62,743 bases of DNA from an uncultured Prevotella sp. Lineage in GTDB: Bacteria > Bacteroidota > Bacteroidia > Bacteroidales > Bacteroidaceae. Below are positions 1 to 10,056 of this stretch, piece by piece; position 1 is the first letter of the stretch, and each line of letters starts with the position of its first letter. The position numbers were made by a program, and so were the translations under genes. The stretch is from positions 1 through 62,743 of the forward strand of contig CALZXH010000004.1 in the NCBI GenBank assembly GCA_945830055.1. The letters are read 5' to 3'. The notes below the pieces were generated by a model that was not told the origin of the DNA, searched no databases, and saw nothing but the letters and a program-made list of their open reading frames with translations.

Positions 1-340
1 AGAATACGGTACTCAAACATAAAGTTCCCGAAATTTAGATTTGCGGCTTTCATAGCATTCAGAAAATACACTTGTCTGCCGGAAAAAAAAGACAGGAAAA
101 AAGTGTTTTCACACATTATTTTATTTATCTTTGCATAAGATAAGTTTCATTTCAGCATAACACTCAAGCAAGCTTCGTGATTCTGCACTTGATTTACATT
201 ATCTTTACATCATAGGAACACGATACATTTAGTCCAAAACAGCGTCAAGACGATATAGCGATATCGGAAACAGTAAGAATGCCCTGTATAGCTTACGGGG
301 AAATGATACAAGCATTTTATTTAAAAAATTGGGTTATTAT
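1..340. other. Intergenic region at the window edge
   Basis: No convincing gene is seen here. The stretch is A/T-rich and holds at least one Bacteroidetes-type promoter candidate (126-133) and a second, weaker TATCTTTA at 200-207. If transcription starts near 140, the following lipoprotein gene has an unusually long untranslated leader of about 200 nt. No recognisable riboswitch fold was identified by eye. Confidence 0.5.
106..133 (+). promoter_or_regulatory. Candidate promoter of the first lipoprotein gene
   Basis: The -7 element TATCTTTG (126-133) matches the Bacteroidetes consensus TAnnTTTG. A TTTT(C) stretch at 106-109 sits where the -33 element is expected. The predicted start of transcription near 140 lies about 200 nt before the ATG at 341. 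Confidence 0.45.
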
Positions 341-2164
341 ATGAAAAAATTTAGCACTAAGACCATTTGTCTGTTTGCGGCTGTGAGCAGTGCCATTATG
401 GGTACTGTGAGCTGTACTGACAGTAAGTATGACCTCGGTGAGGTGGACATGACTGTAGGAATAGGTGGCGGAGAAATCAGACTGCCTATATCTTCTTCAG
501 ACGTTATCCCTCTGAAAGAGGTGCTGAAATTCAACGATTCTGAGGTGGTAGATACCATCGAGGGAGGCGACTACATGTTTACCAAAGAAGGCGATGCTGT
601 AAGTCCGGCGCACCCGCAGATAGACAGAATCAACATCTTGCAGAAGACAGCAGAAGGGTTTGATTTTGACCTTGGCAGTACGTTGCGGGATGCCATCTCC
701 GGACTTCTGCCAAATAATGCAGCCGGCATGAACAGGGCTCCGATTCAAGTGAATGTTGCAGAATCCAAGATTGCAAACACCTTTGAGTACGAGGGCGCAC
801 AACCCAAAGAGGTGGAAGAACTGAAAGAGGCATACATCACTGCAAAAATGCAACTCGCTATCAAATTCAGCGAAGACTTGAAGAAACTGGTGGGCACCGT
901 TGGCGAGATGAGCATCACCCTGCCCACATACATGTCATTTGAAGCGGAAGGCACAAGTTGTGAACAAAGAGACAATTCACTTATCTTCAAGAACCTATCC
1001 ACCGAAAATGACCTAAGTTTTACAGTTAACATCAACAAACTGACGATGGGTACCGAGCCTGACGAACTCGGAAAACTGCTGATAGAAAACGACAATGTAG
1101 TGATGGACGGCAACATGAAACTGGGCATCAAAATCACGGAAATGAATCCTAACATCACAGGGGTAGATTTCAACAACTGCAAAATCACCAGTGAATTAGT
1201 CATGGGAGATGCTGTGACACTCGACAAAGTGAAAGGACGCTTTGACCCGACCATAGACCTGAGCAATCTGGGTGAAGCTAACGTCACAGGACTCCCCGAC
1301 TTCCTGACTGAAGAAAATGCGGTCATCGACCTTGACAACCCACAGATTACACTCACCCTGGAGAGTGACCTCACCGTGGGCGGCAAGCTGGACGGTAAAC
1401 TCAGATTCTGGCGCAACGGACAAGAGGATTCTTTCACTCTGCCAGAACCCGTCAATCTGAAAGCCGCTGCAGAAAACAGCGAAGAGAAGAGCGTGAACCG
1501 TATCTGCATCTGCCGACATGCAAGTAAAGTGACAGGCGACTACGACCAGGTGATACAGACAGAAGACATCAAGAAACTGCTCTATCCGAAAATCATCGAC
1601 AAGATAGCCTTTGGCGGAACAGCCATTGCTGACAAAAACCAGGTTTACACCTATGAGTTGGGTAAGGAATATACCGTACAGCCTGCCTATCGTCTGGAAG
1701 CTCCTTTGGCATTCGGCGATGACGCAAAAATTGTATATACCGAATCGTTTGAAGACTGGAACAAAGACATCAAGGACTTTGACGTGACAGAGGGCACCTG
1801 TATCGTATTGGAGGCTGTGGTGGAAAACCGCATCCCAGCCTACCTTGATGTGGAGGCAACGCCTATAGGAACCGATGGAAACGAGTTGCCGAGCGATGTG
1901 ATAAAGGTGGACATTGACGCTGACGTGAAAGCCTCACCCAACGGTACTGATGCGGCTACCAGCGACCTGCGCATAGTTCTTACTCCTGCAAAACAGGGAC
2001 TCAAGAAACTCAACGGCGTGAAAATCAAAGTGAGCGGCGCTGCCAAGGACGCTGAAGGCAACAACACCGTCAAGGGCATCACACTGAACGCAAAAAAGCA
2101 CTCACTGGTGCTCAAGAACATCAGACTTACCCTCAAGGGAAAAGCCATTGCCGACCTCAACTAA
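341..2164 (+). CDS. Large Bacteroidales lipoprotein of unknown function
   Basis: This 607-residue protein starts with a charged N-terminus, a hydrophobic segment and a lipobox ending in Cys25 (VSC), followed by Thr-Asp, so it should be a lipidated envelope protein. The ATG at 341 is preferred over an in-frame TTG at 329 because it gives a normal type II signal peptide. The rest is soluble and looks rich in beta strands, with alternating hydrophobic residues, and no catalytic motif is recognised. It is followed 53 nt later by a DUF5723 outer-membrane protein on the same strand, so the two probably form an operon and may work together at the cell surface. The function is unknown. Confidence 0.8.
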   Translation: MKKFSTKTICLFAAVSSAIMGTVSCTDSKYDLGEVDMTVGIGGGEIRLPISSSDVIPLKEVLKFNDSEVVDTIEGGDYMFTKEGDAVSPAHPQIDRINILQKTAEGFDFDLGSTLRDAISGLLPNNAAGMNRAPIQVNVAESKIANTFEYEGAQPKEVEELKEAYITAKMQLAIKFSEDLKKLVGTVGEMSITLPTYMSFEAEGTSCEQRDNSLIFKNLSTENDLSFTVNINKLTMGTEPDELGKLLIENDNVVMDGNMKLGIKITEMNPNITGVDFNNCKITSELVMGDAVTLDKVKGRFDPTIDLSNLGEANVTGLPDFLTEENAVIDLDNPQITLTLESDLTVGGKLDGKLRFWRNGQEDSFTLPEPVNLKAAAENSEEKSVNRICICRHASKVTGDYDQVIQTEDIKKLLYPKIIDKIAFGGTAIADKNQVYTYELGKEYTVQPAYRLEAPLAFGDDAKIVYTESFEDWNKDIKDFDVTEGTCIVLEAVVENRIPAYLDVEATPIGTDGNELPSDVIKVDIDADVKASPNGTDAATSDLRIVLTPAKQGLKKLNGVKIKVSGAAKDAEGNNTVKGITLNAKKHSLVLKNIRLTLKGKAIADLN

Positions 2165-2217
2165 ACCAAGGGGATTGGAGATAATAATTATTGTCAACCT
2201 TTTAAACGAACAGAACA

Positions 2218-3630
2218 ATGACAAAGACAACATACAAGCACTTGTGCACCGCAGCATTACTGGTCTGTGCTACCTCAGCAACAGCCCAGTCGCTCAACTC
2301 GTCTTATTTCACCAATGACTATAAGTTCAGGCACACGATGAACCCTGCTATGGGCAATGACGAGAACTACGTATCCATACCCGCACTCGGCAATATCAAC
2401 GTGGATGTTAGGGGCAACTTCGGAGTGAAGGACGTGATTATGGACAACCCGCTCTACGGACAACCCGGCGAGAAACGGCTTACGACCTTTATGAATCCCT
2501 ACATCGACCCAAGCAGTGCCCTTGACGGCTTCAATACGGGTAACAACCGTTTTGTTGAAGACTTTAACATCACACTGCTATCTGCGGGTTTCAAGGCATT
2601 TGGTGGTTATAACACCATCGAACTGAACGTGAAGCAGTCGCTGGGACTCTCCTTTCCCTATGAACTGTTTGAGTTTGCCAAGAACACGGGCAACAGCTCC
2701 TACGACATCGGCGACATTAACGCAGGTGCACAGGCTTATGCAGAACTGGCGTTCGGTCACTCACGCCAACTCACGGAGAAATTGCGCATTGGTGCCAAAC
2801 TGAAGTTCCTTTTTGGCGTTGCCAGAGCAGACCTTGCGCTGAAGGACATGAAGGCAGACCTCTCTGCCAATGACAAATGGACCGTGTCAGGAACAGCCGA
2901 AGCCAATGTGTCGTTGAAAGGATTCCAGTATAAGACTGAGACAAAGGAATACAAGAATCCTGACAAAGGAACCTACGAGCAAGTGAACGACGTAGATGTG
3001 GACGGCGGCGGCCTGGGAGGCTTTGGCATGGCTGTAGATCTCGGTGCCATCTACAAGCTCAACGAAGACTGGACATTCAGTGCTGCCCTGCTCGACCTGG
3101 GTTTCATAAGCTGGAGCAACAACGTGACCGCAGTGAACAGCGGGGAGCCATTTGAGTTTGACGGTTTCAATGACGTGGCTGTAAACCGAGAGAACGGCGG
3201 ACACAAGTTGAGCGACATCACGGACGACCTGGCTGACCAGTTTACCAAGTTCTCCAATCTGGAAGACCAAGGCGACAAGGGAGGAAGGACTACTGGTATC
3301 GGAGCTACCCTCAACCTTGGCGCACAATACACCCTGCCTGTTTATCGTCAGGTGAAGTTCGGTTTCCTCAGCAGCACACGCATCCGCGGCAAGTATTCAT
3401 GGACTGAGGGCCGACTGAGCGCCAACTACGAGCCACTGAAATGGATTGACGGAGGCGTGAACCTGGCAGTAAACAGTTTCGCCACCAGTTTCGGCTGGGT
3501 ACTCAATATCCACCCCAAGGGGTACAATTTCTTTATTGGCATGGACCACTTGTTGGGCTCACTCAGCAAGGAGGGCATCCCCCTCAACTCTAATGCCAGT
3601 TTCAACTTGGGAATGAGTGTTACTTGGTAA
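2218..3630 (+). CDS. DUF5723-type outer-membrane beta-barrel protein
   Basis: This 470-residue protein has a cleavable signal peptide ending around residue 24 (Ala-Thr-Ala-Gln). Its early motif NPAMGNDENYVSIPAL and its pattern of alternating amphipathic strands with Gly and aromatic residues are typical of DUF5723 proteins, found widely in Bacteroidetes and predicted to be outer-membrane barrels. The C-terminus is a strand ending in Val-Thr-Trp, consistent with a barrel closing signal. It follows the lipoprotein gene and is followed by a strong hairpin at 3660, so the two genes form one unit. No enzymatic role can be assigned. Confidence 0.75.
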   Translation: MTKTTYKHLCTAALLVCATSATAQSLNSSYFTNDYKFRHTMNPAMGNDENYVSIPALGNINVDVRGNFGVKDVIMDNPLYGQPGEKRLTTFMNPYIDPSSALDGFNTGNNRFVEDFNITLLSAGFKAFGGYNTIELNVKQSLGLSFPYELFEFAKNTGNSSYDIGDINAGAQAYAELAFGHSRQLTEKLRIGAKLKFLFGVARADLALKDMKADLSANDKWTVSGTAEANVSLKGFQYKTETKEYKNPDKGTYEQVNDVDVDGGGLGGFGMAVDLGAIYKLNEDWTFSAALLDLGFISWSNNVTAVNSGEPFEFDGFNDVAVNRENGGHKLSDITDDLADQFTKFSNLEDQGDKGGRTTGIGATLNLGAQYTLPVYRQVKFGFLSSTRIRGKYSWTEGRLSANYEPLKWIDGGVNLAVNSFATSFGWVLNIHPKGYNFFIGMDHLLGSLSKEGIPLNSNASFNLGMSVTW

Positions 3631-3659
3631 AGGAAACTGCACATTATCAACAATATGGT

Positions 3660-3699
3660 TGCGCCGGCAGACCGCAATGGTCTCCCGGCGCACTTTCTT
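3660..3699 (+). terminator. Hairpin terminator after the DUF5723 gene
   Basis: A 14-bp stem with one mismatch (3660-3673 with 3679-3692) encloses the loop GCAAT and is followed by CTTTCTTT. It closes the two-gene unit before the uxuA promoter. Confidence 0.7.
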
Positions 3700-3756
3700 T
3701 GAAAACATCATCTGCAGAACAATAGTAAAAACCATCAGAAATTTTCCTCAATTCCG

Positions 3757-3787
3757 CTTTCACTTTCACATCTTTATTGTATCTTTG
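3757..3787 (+). promoter_or_regulatory. Promoter of uxuA-manA
   Basis: The -7 element TATCTTTG is at 3780-3787, with a CTTT -33-like element at 3757-3760 and a spacer of about 19 nt. Transcription should begin near 3793, about 50 nt before the uxuA ATG. The longer in-frame reading from 3777 would start inside this promoter. Confidence 0.65.
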
Positions 3788-3842
3788 CAGTAATACGGAA
3801 ACACGTAGTATAGACAGGAAAACAATAAGACACATAATAATT

Positions 3843-5063
3843 ATGGAAAGAACATGGAGATGGTTTGGCAAGAACGACAAGATTACCCTTGCCATGCTGA
3901 AACAGATTGGAGTGGAGGGCATCGTCACCGCATTGCACGATGTGCCTCTCGGCGAAGTGTGGACCCGCGAGAAGATACATGATCTGCGGACCTACATTGA
4001 GTCTTATGGCATGAGATGGTCAGTAGTGGAATCACTGCCGGTGGTGGAAACCATCAAATACGGAGGTCCCGACAGAGACCATCAGATTGAAGTATATAAG
4101 GAATCTATGCGCAATCTGGCTGCCGAAGGAGTAAAGTGCATCTGTTACAACTTCATGCCTGTACTCGACTGGGCACGCACAGACCTGCTTCACGACAACC
4201 CCAACGGAGCGAGCAACCTGTATTTCTCTTATGCAGAGTTTGCCTACTTCGACATATACATTCTTAAGCGCGAGGGAGCACGTGAGGAATGGGCAGCCTT
4301 CAACCGTTTCCCCGGACGCAACGTATTGGCAGAAGCCGACGAACTGGCTAAGGAAATGACTCCCGAGAAAGACCACCAACTGGTAGAGAACATTGTGATC
4401 AAGACTCAGGGATTTGTGAGCGGCAACTTCAAGGAGGGAGACGAACACCCCGTGGAACTCTTCCGCCAGTTCTTGAAGCTCTACGAAGGTATTGACAAGG
4501 AGCAGTTGCGTGCCAACATGAAATATTTCCTCGAAGCCATCATGCCGGTATGCGAGGAAACTGGCATCAACATGTGCGTGCATCCCGACGATCCACCTAT
4601 CCCTGTGTTAGGATTGCCTCGTATCGTCAATTCTGATGAGGACATTGAATGGTTCCTTTCTGCAGTGGACAATCCCCACAACGGTCTCACATTCTGCGCC
4701 GGTTCACTGAGTGCAGGAATCCAAAACGAAGTGGTTGATCTGGCCCGCAAATATGCCAAGCGAACCCATTTTGTACATCTTCGCTCGTGCCACATCTTCC
4801 CCAACGGAGACTTTACAGAGGCATCCCATTTGGGCGGACGTGCAGACATCATCGAACTGGCACGCATATTTGAGAAAGAGAATCCCAATCTTCCCATGCG
4901 CGTGGATCACGGCATGACCATGCTTGGCGATGAAGAGCGAGGCTACAATGCCGGCTATTCCTTCCTGGGACGCATGTTCGCATTGGGACAAGTTCAGGGT
5001 ATTCTTGCTACCGTGGACAGGGAACTGGGTATTGAATACAAGCAACCTGGATTCTTTGACTGA
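3843..5063 (+). CDS. uxuA: Mannonate dehydratase
   Basis: The protein (406 aa) should dehydrate D-mannonate to 2-dehydro-3-deoxygluconate, a cytoplasmic step of glucuronate breakdown. Family features are the N-terminal TWRWFGKND region, the HPDDPP metal-binding segment near residue 245, a FCAGSLS segment carrying the conserved Cys, then VHLRS and VDHG segments that supply further metal and active-site residues in known UxuA enzymes. The ATG at 3843 is chosen because the upstream in-frame TTG lies in the promoter. manA follows 14 nt downstream, so the two are almost certainly co-transcribed. No other glucuronate genes (uxaC, uxuB, kdgK) are in the window. Confidence 0.95.
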   Translation: MERTWRWFGKNDKITLAMLKQIGVEGIVTALHDVPLGEVWTREKIHDLRTYIESYGMRWSVVESLPVVETIKYGGPDRDHQIEVYKESMRNLAAEGVKCICYNFMPVLDWARTDLLHDNPNGASNLYFSYAEFAYFDIYILKREGAREEWAAFNRFPGRNVLAEADELAKEMTPEKDHQLVENIVIKTQGFVSGNFKEGDEHPVELFRQFLKLYEGIDKEQLRANMKYFLEAIMPVCEETGINMCVHPDDPPIPVLGLPRIVNSDEDIEWFLSAVDNPHNGLTFCAGSLSAGIQNEVVDLARKYAKRTHFVHLRSCHIFPNGDFTEASHLGGRADIIELARIFEKENPNLPMRVDHGMTMLGDEERGYNAGYSFLGRMFALGQVQGILATVDRELGIEYKQPGFFD

Positions 5064-5077
5064 CAACACCACACTGT

Positions 5078-6121
5078 ATGGAAAATCTCTATCCCCTACT
5101 CTTCCAGCCCAACCTGCACCCCGTGGTGTGGGGAGGGCGGAGATTACGCCCATATAAAGGACTTGCATCCTCTGCCGATCCTATTGGAGAATCATGGGAA
5201 GTGAGTGCTGTGCCATCAAGCACGAGCATCGTGAGCAACGGCGAGTGGAGCGGCAAACAGCTGACTGAGGTAATTGCCTCTGACCCACAGGCATGGTTGG
5301 GAAAGAGTGTGGCAGAAAGATACGGTAACCGTCTGCCGCTACTGGTCAAGTTTATTGACGCTGAGAAAGATTTGTCTATACAGGTGCACCCCAACGACGA
5401 GATGGCGATGAGACGCCACGGGAAAATGGGTAAGACGGAGATGTGGTATGTGATAGATGCCCAGCCTGGAAGTTTTCTCTATGCAGGGTTCAACAAGCAG
5501 ATTACCCCCGAGGAATATCGTCAGAGGGTAGAAAACGGCACTATCATGGAGGTTCTTGCCAAACACAGTGTCAAACCGGGTGACGTATTTTTCCTGCCTG
5601 CAGGGAGGGTACATGCCATCTGCGGCGGCATTCTTCTGGCAGAGGTACAGCAGTCGAGCGATGTGACCTACCGGATTTATGACTACAACCGCCTGGGCAT
5701 GGACGGAAAACCGCGTGAACTGCATACCTCTTTGGCAGCAGAGGCACTGGACTATGAGGTGCAGAGCGAATACCGCACAGTGTATCGCACCCGGGAAAAC
5801 CGTGCCAACCACATGATTGACTCTCCCTACTTCAGTGTGAGAGTGACAGATATCTCACGCCCATTTCACCGTTCCCTGATGAAGTACGACAGTTTCATTA
5901 TCAGCATGTGCATTGCAGGCGATTGCCACATACGAATGCGCGCCACCGGTCACGAGATACTGCTACATCAGGGACACAGTTGTATGATACCGGCTGCCAT
6001 CGCCGATTACGACGTCATACCCACCGGAGACCACTCGCTGATACTGGATGCCTACTTGGACAACATGGACAGAAGCCTTACCGGCATGGTGACACGCTTC
6101 CTGCATATCACCGAGAAATAA
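5078..6121 (+). CDS. manA: Mannose-6-phosphate isomerase, class I
   Basis: This 347-residue protein should interconvert mannose-6-phosphate and fructose-6-phosphate in the cytoplasm, feeding mannose into glycolysis or supplying GDP-sugar synthesis. The cupin zinc site is visible: QVHPND supplies Gln and His, KTEMWYV the Glu, and GRVHAICGG the second His. The ESWEVS segment near residue 45 is also typical. The length matches short Firmicutes/Bacteroidetes type I isomerases rather than the longer enterobacterial form. It lies 14 nt behind uxuA and converges on rodA, whose stop is 27 nt away. Confidence 0.95.
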   Translation: MENLYPLLFQPNLHPVVWGGRRLRPYKGLASSADPIGESWEVSAVPSSTSIVSNGEWSGKQLTEVIASDPQAWLGKSVAERYGNRLPLLVKFIDAEKDLSIQVHPNDEMAMRRHGKMGKTEMWYVIDAQPGSFLYAGFNKQITPEEYRQRVENGTIMEVLAKHSVKPGDVFFLPAGRVHAICGGILLAEVQQSSDVTYRIYDYNRLGMDGKPRELHTSLAAEALDYEVQSEYRTVYRTRENRANHMIDSPYFSVRVTDISRPFHRSLMKYDSFIISMCIAGDCHIRMRATGHEILLHQGHSCMIPAAIADYDVIPTGDHSLILDAYLDNMDRSLTGMVTRFLHITEK

Positions 6122-6147
6122 TCCTTTTCGGAAGAAAAAAGGCGAAG

Positions 6148-7608
6148 TCAGCGTTTTAGATTACGCGCTGCATCAATTCTAAGGAATATGAACAGGAGTA
6201 AGGTGAACCCCCAAAGCGAAGAACCGCCATAACTGAAGAAAGGCAGGGGGATACCTATCACGGGAGTGAGTCCCAGCACCATGCCCACATTGATGAACAC
6301 GTGAAAGAGGAAGATGCTGAGTACGGAATAGCCGTAGATGCGCCCAAAGCGGAAAGTCTGACGCTCCGCAAGGACAATGAGGCGAAGTATCAACGCAAGG
6401 AATAACAGTAAGACACCGGCCGAGCCTACAAACCCTTCCTCCTCACCTACAGTACAGAAGATGAAATCTGTGTCTTGCTCGGGCACAAACTTCAGTTTGG
6501 TTTGTGTACCATTAAGAAAGCCCTTACCCTCCAGACCGCCCGAACCGATAGCTATCTCACTCTGATGCACATTATATCCCGCACCCGAGGGGTCTTCTTC
6601 CAATCCTAAAAGCACGTTGATGCGCACACGCTGATGAGGCTCAAGCACCTCATTGAGCATGTAGTCTGCAGAATAATAGAAAGCCCCAGACCCTACTGCG
6701 AAGGCAGCTATATAAATATAGGTACGCACGCGCGAACCCAAAGCCCACCATACCAGCAGACCCACCATTGCCACAGTAAAAAGCACTTGCACCCAAACAA
6801 CATCAAAAGGAATGACATATTTGGAGAAGAGCAATGCCAACAAGGTGCCAATGCCACAAATCACCAACAGATGCGTACACAATTCCCGGTTCTTCTCATA
6901 TACCCAGACCATTCCTGCACAGAACAACTGGATGAGCAGCAACACTGAGAAACGTCCCACAGACGTGGGTGTTCCCCATAGCAGGACCTCTTCATAGCGT
7001 ATACCTACCACAAAATAGATAACAGCGGCAATGCCAACAAAGAGCACACTGCCTGGCATCCCCTCGCGGTAAAGCACCAGGAAAAAGGCGGTATATACCA
7101 ATGCCGAACCCGTTTCCTTCTGCATCACGATGAACAGCATGGGGGTGAGTACTATCACCAGTGTGACAGCAAAATGCTTCATGCGGTGGATATTGTAACC
7201 ATAGGTACTCATGAACTTAGCCACTGCAAGTGCAGTGGCAAACTTGGCAAACTCAGCCGGCTGAAGGCGCAAGGGACCTAACACCAGCCACGAGCGCGAC
7301 CCCTTGATTTCATGCGGATTGAAGATGGTAGCAAAGAGCAGCAACAACAGCAGTCCATATATCACATAGGCAAAGGTGTCGTAGTAGCGGTCGTCAAGCA
7401 ACAGCAACACCAGTCCCAAGCACAGGGATGTGCCTATCCACACCACCTGCATTCCCGAACGGGTATCTAAGCTGAGTATATCCGTCTCACCAAACGTATA
7501 ACTGGCTCCACACACACTGATCCACCCGAAGGAAAGAAGGGCGATATAAATACAAATCGTCCACCAGTCCAATGAGCGCAATACCCCTTTTTCTTTCTCT
7601 CCTGCCAT
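6148..7608 (-). CDS. rodA: RodA-type peptidoglycan glycosyltransferase
   Basis: The protein (486 aa) is a SEDS-family polytopic membrane enzyme that polymerises lipid II glycan strands during side-wall growth, working with PBP2. About ten or more hydrophobic segments are present, with the SEDS signatures AEFAKFA in the middle and DFIFCTVGEEEGFVG plus the PFFSYGGSS segment near the C-terminus. It is longer than E. coli RodA (about 370 aa) because of extra loop and membrane sequence in the middle, as is common in Bacteroidetes. It is the last gene of the mreBCD-mrdA-rodA cluster, 71 nt after mrdA. Confidence 0.95.
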   Translation of the reverse strand: MAGEKEKGVLRSLDWWTICIYIALLSFGWISVCGASYTFGETDILSLDTRSGMQVVWIGTSLCLGLVLLLLDDRYYDTFAYVIYGLLLLLLFATIFNPHEIKGSRSWLVLGPLRLQPAEFAKFATALAVAKFMSTYGYNIHRMKHFAVTLVIVLTPMLFIVMQKETGSALVYTAFFLVLYREGMPGSVLFVGIAAVIYFVVGIRYEEVLLWGTPTSVGRFSVLLLIQLFCAGMVWVYEKNRELCTHLLVICGIGTLLALLFSKYVIPFDVVWVQVLFTVAMVGLLVWWALGSRVRTYIYIAAFAVGSGAFYYSADYMLNEVLEPHQRVRINVLLGLEEDPSGAGYNVHQSEIAIGSGGLEGKGFLNGTQTKLKFVPEQDTDFIFCTVGEEEGFVGSAGVLLLFLALILRLIVLAERQTFRFGRIYGYSVLSIFLFHVFINVGMVLGLTPVIGIPLPFFSYGGSSLWGFTLLLFIFLRIDAARNLKR

Positions 7609-7679
7609 CTTGATTCATTATATGAATGTAGGGACTGGAAAATCCCCGAATTATTCGTTCTACTGCTGAAAACCGAGTA

Positions 7680-9530
7680 CTATCTCATGGTTGTTCCGTA
7701 ATTGATGCGACGTTGCTGGAACTCATCCGCCTTCTTCTGCGACTCTGGCGAAAGTTTTCCGTTGATATACTGTTCCATAATCAGCCCTCCCAAAGGTACG
7801 CCATAATCAGCGCCCCATCCGCCGTTTTCCACATACACCGCCACAGCTATCTTGGGATTGTCCATAGGAGCAAAGCCCATGAACACAGAGTGGTCGTGCC
7901 CCCTGTTTTGCGCCGTTCCCGTTTTTCCGCAAGCCTCAAAAGAATATCTTCCCAACGCCCTGCAGGTACCACCAAGGACAGACATTCTCATACCTTGCAC
8001 CACATGCTGGTAAGCCAATGGAGAAGCTTTGGTATAGTGTTTCCGGGTGTATAAAGTATCAAGCGGTTCTCCCTGCACTTTTTTTACTACGTGAGGCACA
8101 TAGTAATACCCCCTGTTGGCAATAGAGGCTCCCAGGTTTGCTATTTGCAACGGGGTGGCATTCACCTCTCCCTGTCCGATGGAGATACTGATAATGGTAA
8201 GTCCGTTCCATGAACCCTTATAGGCACGGTCATAAAAAGCGGAATTAGGTATCAGCCCCCTGCGCTCTCCCGGCAGGTCAACACCCAGTTTATAGCCAAA
8301 TCCCATACTCACCATATAGTCGCGCCAAGTGTCCATGGCATTCTGTACACTGCCGTATTTCGCCCTGTTGCCTATCATGTGGACGAGTCCCCAACAGAAG
8401 AAAGCATTGCACGAGGTGCTGAGCGCTGGTGCCAAGGGTAAAGGTGAAGCATGACCATGGCATCCCACATGCAGTCCGCGGTAGTTGAAACCATGCGCAC
8501 AACCATAAGGGGTAGAAGGAGTGATGATTCCTTCGGAAAGGAAGGTGAGTCCCTGAGTAGTCTTGAAAGTAGAGCCTGGCGGATATTGTCCCTGTATACT
8601 ACGGTTGAGTAACGGCCGCCAAGGGTCTCGCGCCAGTATCTGGTGGTTCTTGCTTCTGCTACGCCCCACCATGGAGCGAGGATCATATGTGGGCGATGAC
8701 ACCATGCACAACACTTCACCAGTGGCAGGTTCTATCGCCACTATACTGCCTATTTTGCCCTCCATCAGTCTTTCGCCCAATGCCTGCAGGTCCATGTCAA
8801 TGCTCAATGTCAAGTTTTTGCCAGCCACAGGCTTACGGTCGAACCGCCCGTTCTGGTAACTGCCCTTCAAACGTCCGCGAGCATCGCGCAGTAATATCTG
8901 TACCCCCTTCTCGCCACGCAACTGCTTCTCGTACTGTCTCTCCACTCCCTGCTTTCCAGCATAATCTCCGGGCTGGTAGTAATCGTCCTCATCGATGTCT
9001 TTCTGTGATACCTCTGCCACATCACCCAGAATATGTGCACCAATGGGATATTGGTACTGGCGAATACTACGCCGTTGCACATAGATTCCCGGAAAACGGA
9101 ATAGCTTTTCTTGAAACACGCTGTATTCCTTGTCAGAGAGTTGTGTCATGAACAACTGCTGCGTGAATCGGGAATAGCCTGGATTTCGCGAACGGTTCTT
9201 GATAACCTCCATACGGCTGTCAAACTCTTCACGAGTGATACCAAGCGTTTTGCAGAAGTCCAGCGTATCCAGTTTGTCCTTTGCTTCGTTTACCACAATC
9301 ATGATATCATACGAAGGCTGGTTATATACCATCAGTTTACCGTTGCGGTCGGTGATAATACCACGTGCGGGGAAATCGATTTTTTTCAGGAACGCATTGG
9401 AGTCAGCATTTTTCTTATAGTCATCGCTCATTATCTGCAAGGTGAAGAGGCGCACAATATACACCAAGATGATGAGCGTCGCTGCACCACCAATTACATA
9501 TTGCCGATTTTCAAGATTATAGTCTTTCAC
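7680..9530 (-). CDS. mrdA: Penicillin-binding protein 2, elongasome transpeptidase
   Basis: This 616-residue bitopic protein cross-links peptidoglycan in the side wall together with RodA. It has an N-terminal cytoplasmic stub, one membrane segment (about residues 13-32), a dimerisation domain and a C-terminal transpeptidase domain. All three penicillin-binding motifs are intact: SxxK at Ser320-Lys323 (GSTFK), SxN at about Ser373-Asn375 (SCN), and KTGT near residue 545. The gene lies 10 nt downstream of mreD and is followed by rodA. Confidence 0.96.
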   Translation of the reverse strand: MKDYNLENRQYVIGGAATLIILVYIVRLFTLQIMSDDYKKNADSNAFLKKIDFPARGIITDRNGKLMVYNQPSYDIMIVVNEAKDKLDTLDFCKTLGITREEFDSRMEVIKNRSRNPGYSRFTQQLFMTQLSDKEYSVFQEKLFRFPGIYVQRRSIRQYQYPIGAHILGDVAEVSQKDIDEDDYYQPGDYAGKQGVERQYEKQLRGEKGVQILLRDARGRLKGSYQNGRFDRKPVAGKNLTLSIDMDLQALGERLMEGKIGSIVAIEPATGEVLCMVSSPTYDPRSMVGRSRSKNHQILARDPWRPLLNRSIQGQYPPGSTFKTTQGLTFLSEGIITPSTPYGCAHGFNYRGLHVGCHGHASPLPLAPALSTSCNAFFCWGLVHMIGNRAKYGSVQNAMDTWRDYMVSMGFGYKLGVDLPGERRGLIPNSAFYDRAYKGSWNGLTIISISIGQGEVNATPLQIANLGASIANRGYYYVPHVVKKVQGEPLDTLYTRKHYTKASPLAYQHVVQGMRMSVLGGTCRALGRYSFEACGKTGTAQNRGHDHSVFMGFAPMDNPKIAVAVYVENGGWGADYGVPLGGLIMEQYINGKLSPESQKKADEFQQRRINYGTTMR

Positions 9531-9540
9531 CGCTTAGCGT

Positions 9541-10044
9541 TTATCTTTTCTTCTGCATGTTCTCGATAGTAAGTATCAGCACCACCGTAAGCAATGTACT
9601 GCCCAGCACTCTATATATCAAATCCGTCACATCAAAGAGATGGAAAGATTCGAACAAGCAGAAAAGGGTGCAATAGAGCATCACCATGGTCACGATATAA
9701 AATGAATACTTCATTGGTCCCATATCATGCAGTGTAGGCTTTACGTCGTCTATCATTTCATTGGACACGAAGAGACGAAGGAAATAGGGTTGCACTACGG
9801 CAACAGCCGTGAGAGAAGCTGCGGCCACACCGGGGGTGTTAGAAAAGACATCTATGACAAAACCCAGCGCAAACGCCCATAACAGCACCCCCCATTTAGG
9901 ATAGGTGCAAGGAAAGGTGGTTATCATGTACACATAGAGCAGAGGCGTGGCACAGCCAAACAGACATATCTGATTGAGCACCAGAACCTGTACAACGCAC
10001 AGCACTACAAAAATCAGGAACTTCTTGAAAGTATCGATAGTCAT
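9541..10044 (-). CDS. mreD: Rod shape-determining protein MreD
   Basis: The 167-residue protein is almost entirely hydrophobic, with about five membrane helices, and belongs to the MreD family that links MreC and MreB to the wall-synthesis machinery. The segment around Gly-Phe-Val-Ile-Asp-Val-Phe in the second third resembles the conserved MreD acidic loop. Sequence conservation is low in this family, so the call leans on position between mreC (12 nt away) and mrdA (10 nt away). Confidence 0.9.
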   Translation of the reverse strand: MTIDTFKKFLIFVVLCVVQVLVLNQICLFGCATPLLYVYMITTFPCTYPKWGVLLWAFALGFVIDVFSNTPGVAAASLTAVAVVQPYFLRLFVSNEMIDDVKPTLHDMGPMKYSFYIVTMVMLYCTLFCLFESFHLFDVTDLIYRVLGSTLLTVVLILTIENMQKKR

Positions 10045-10056
10045 AATAAAACTATA

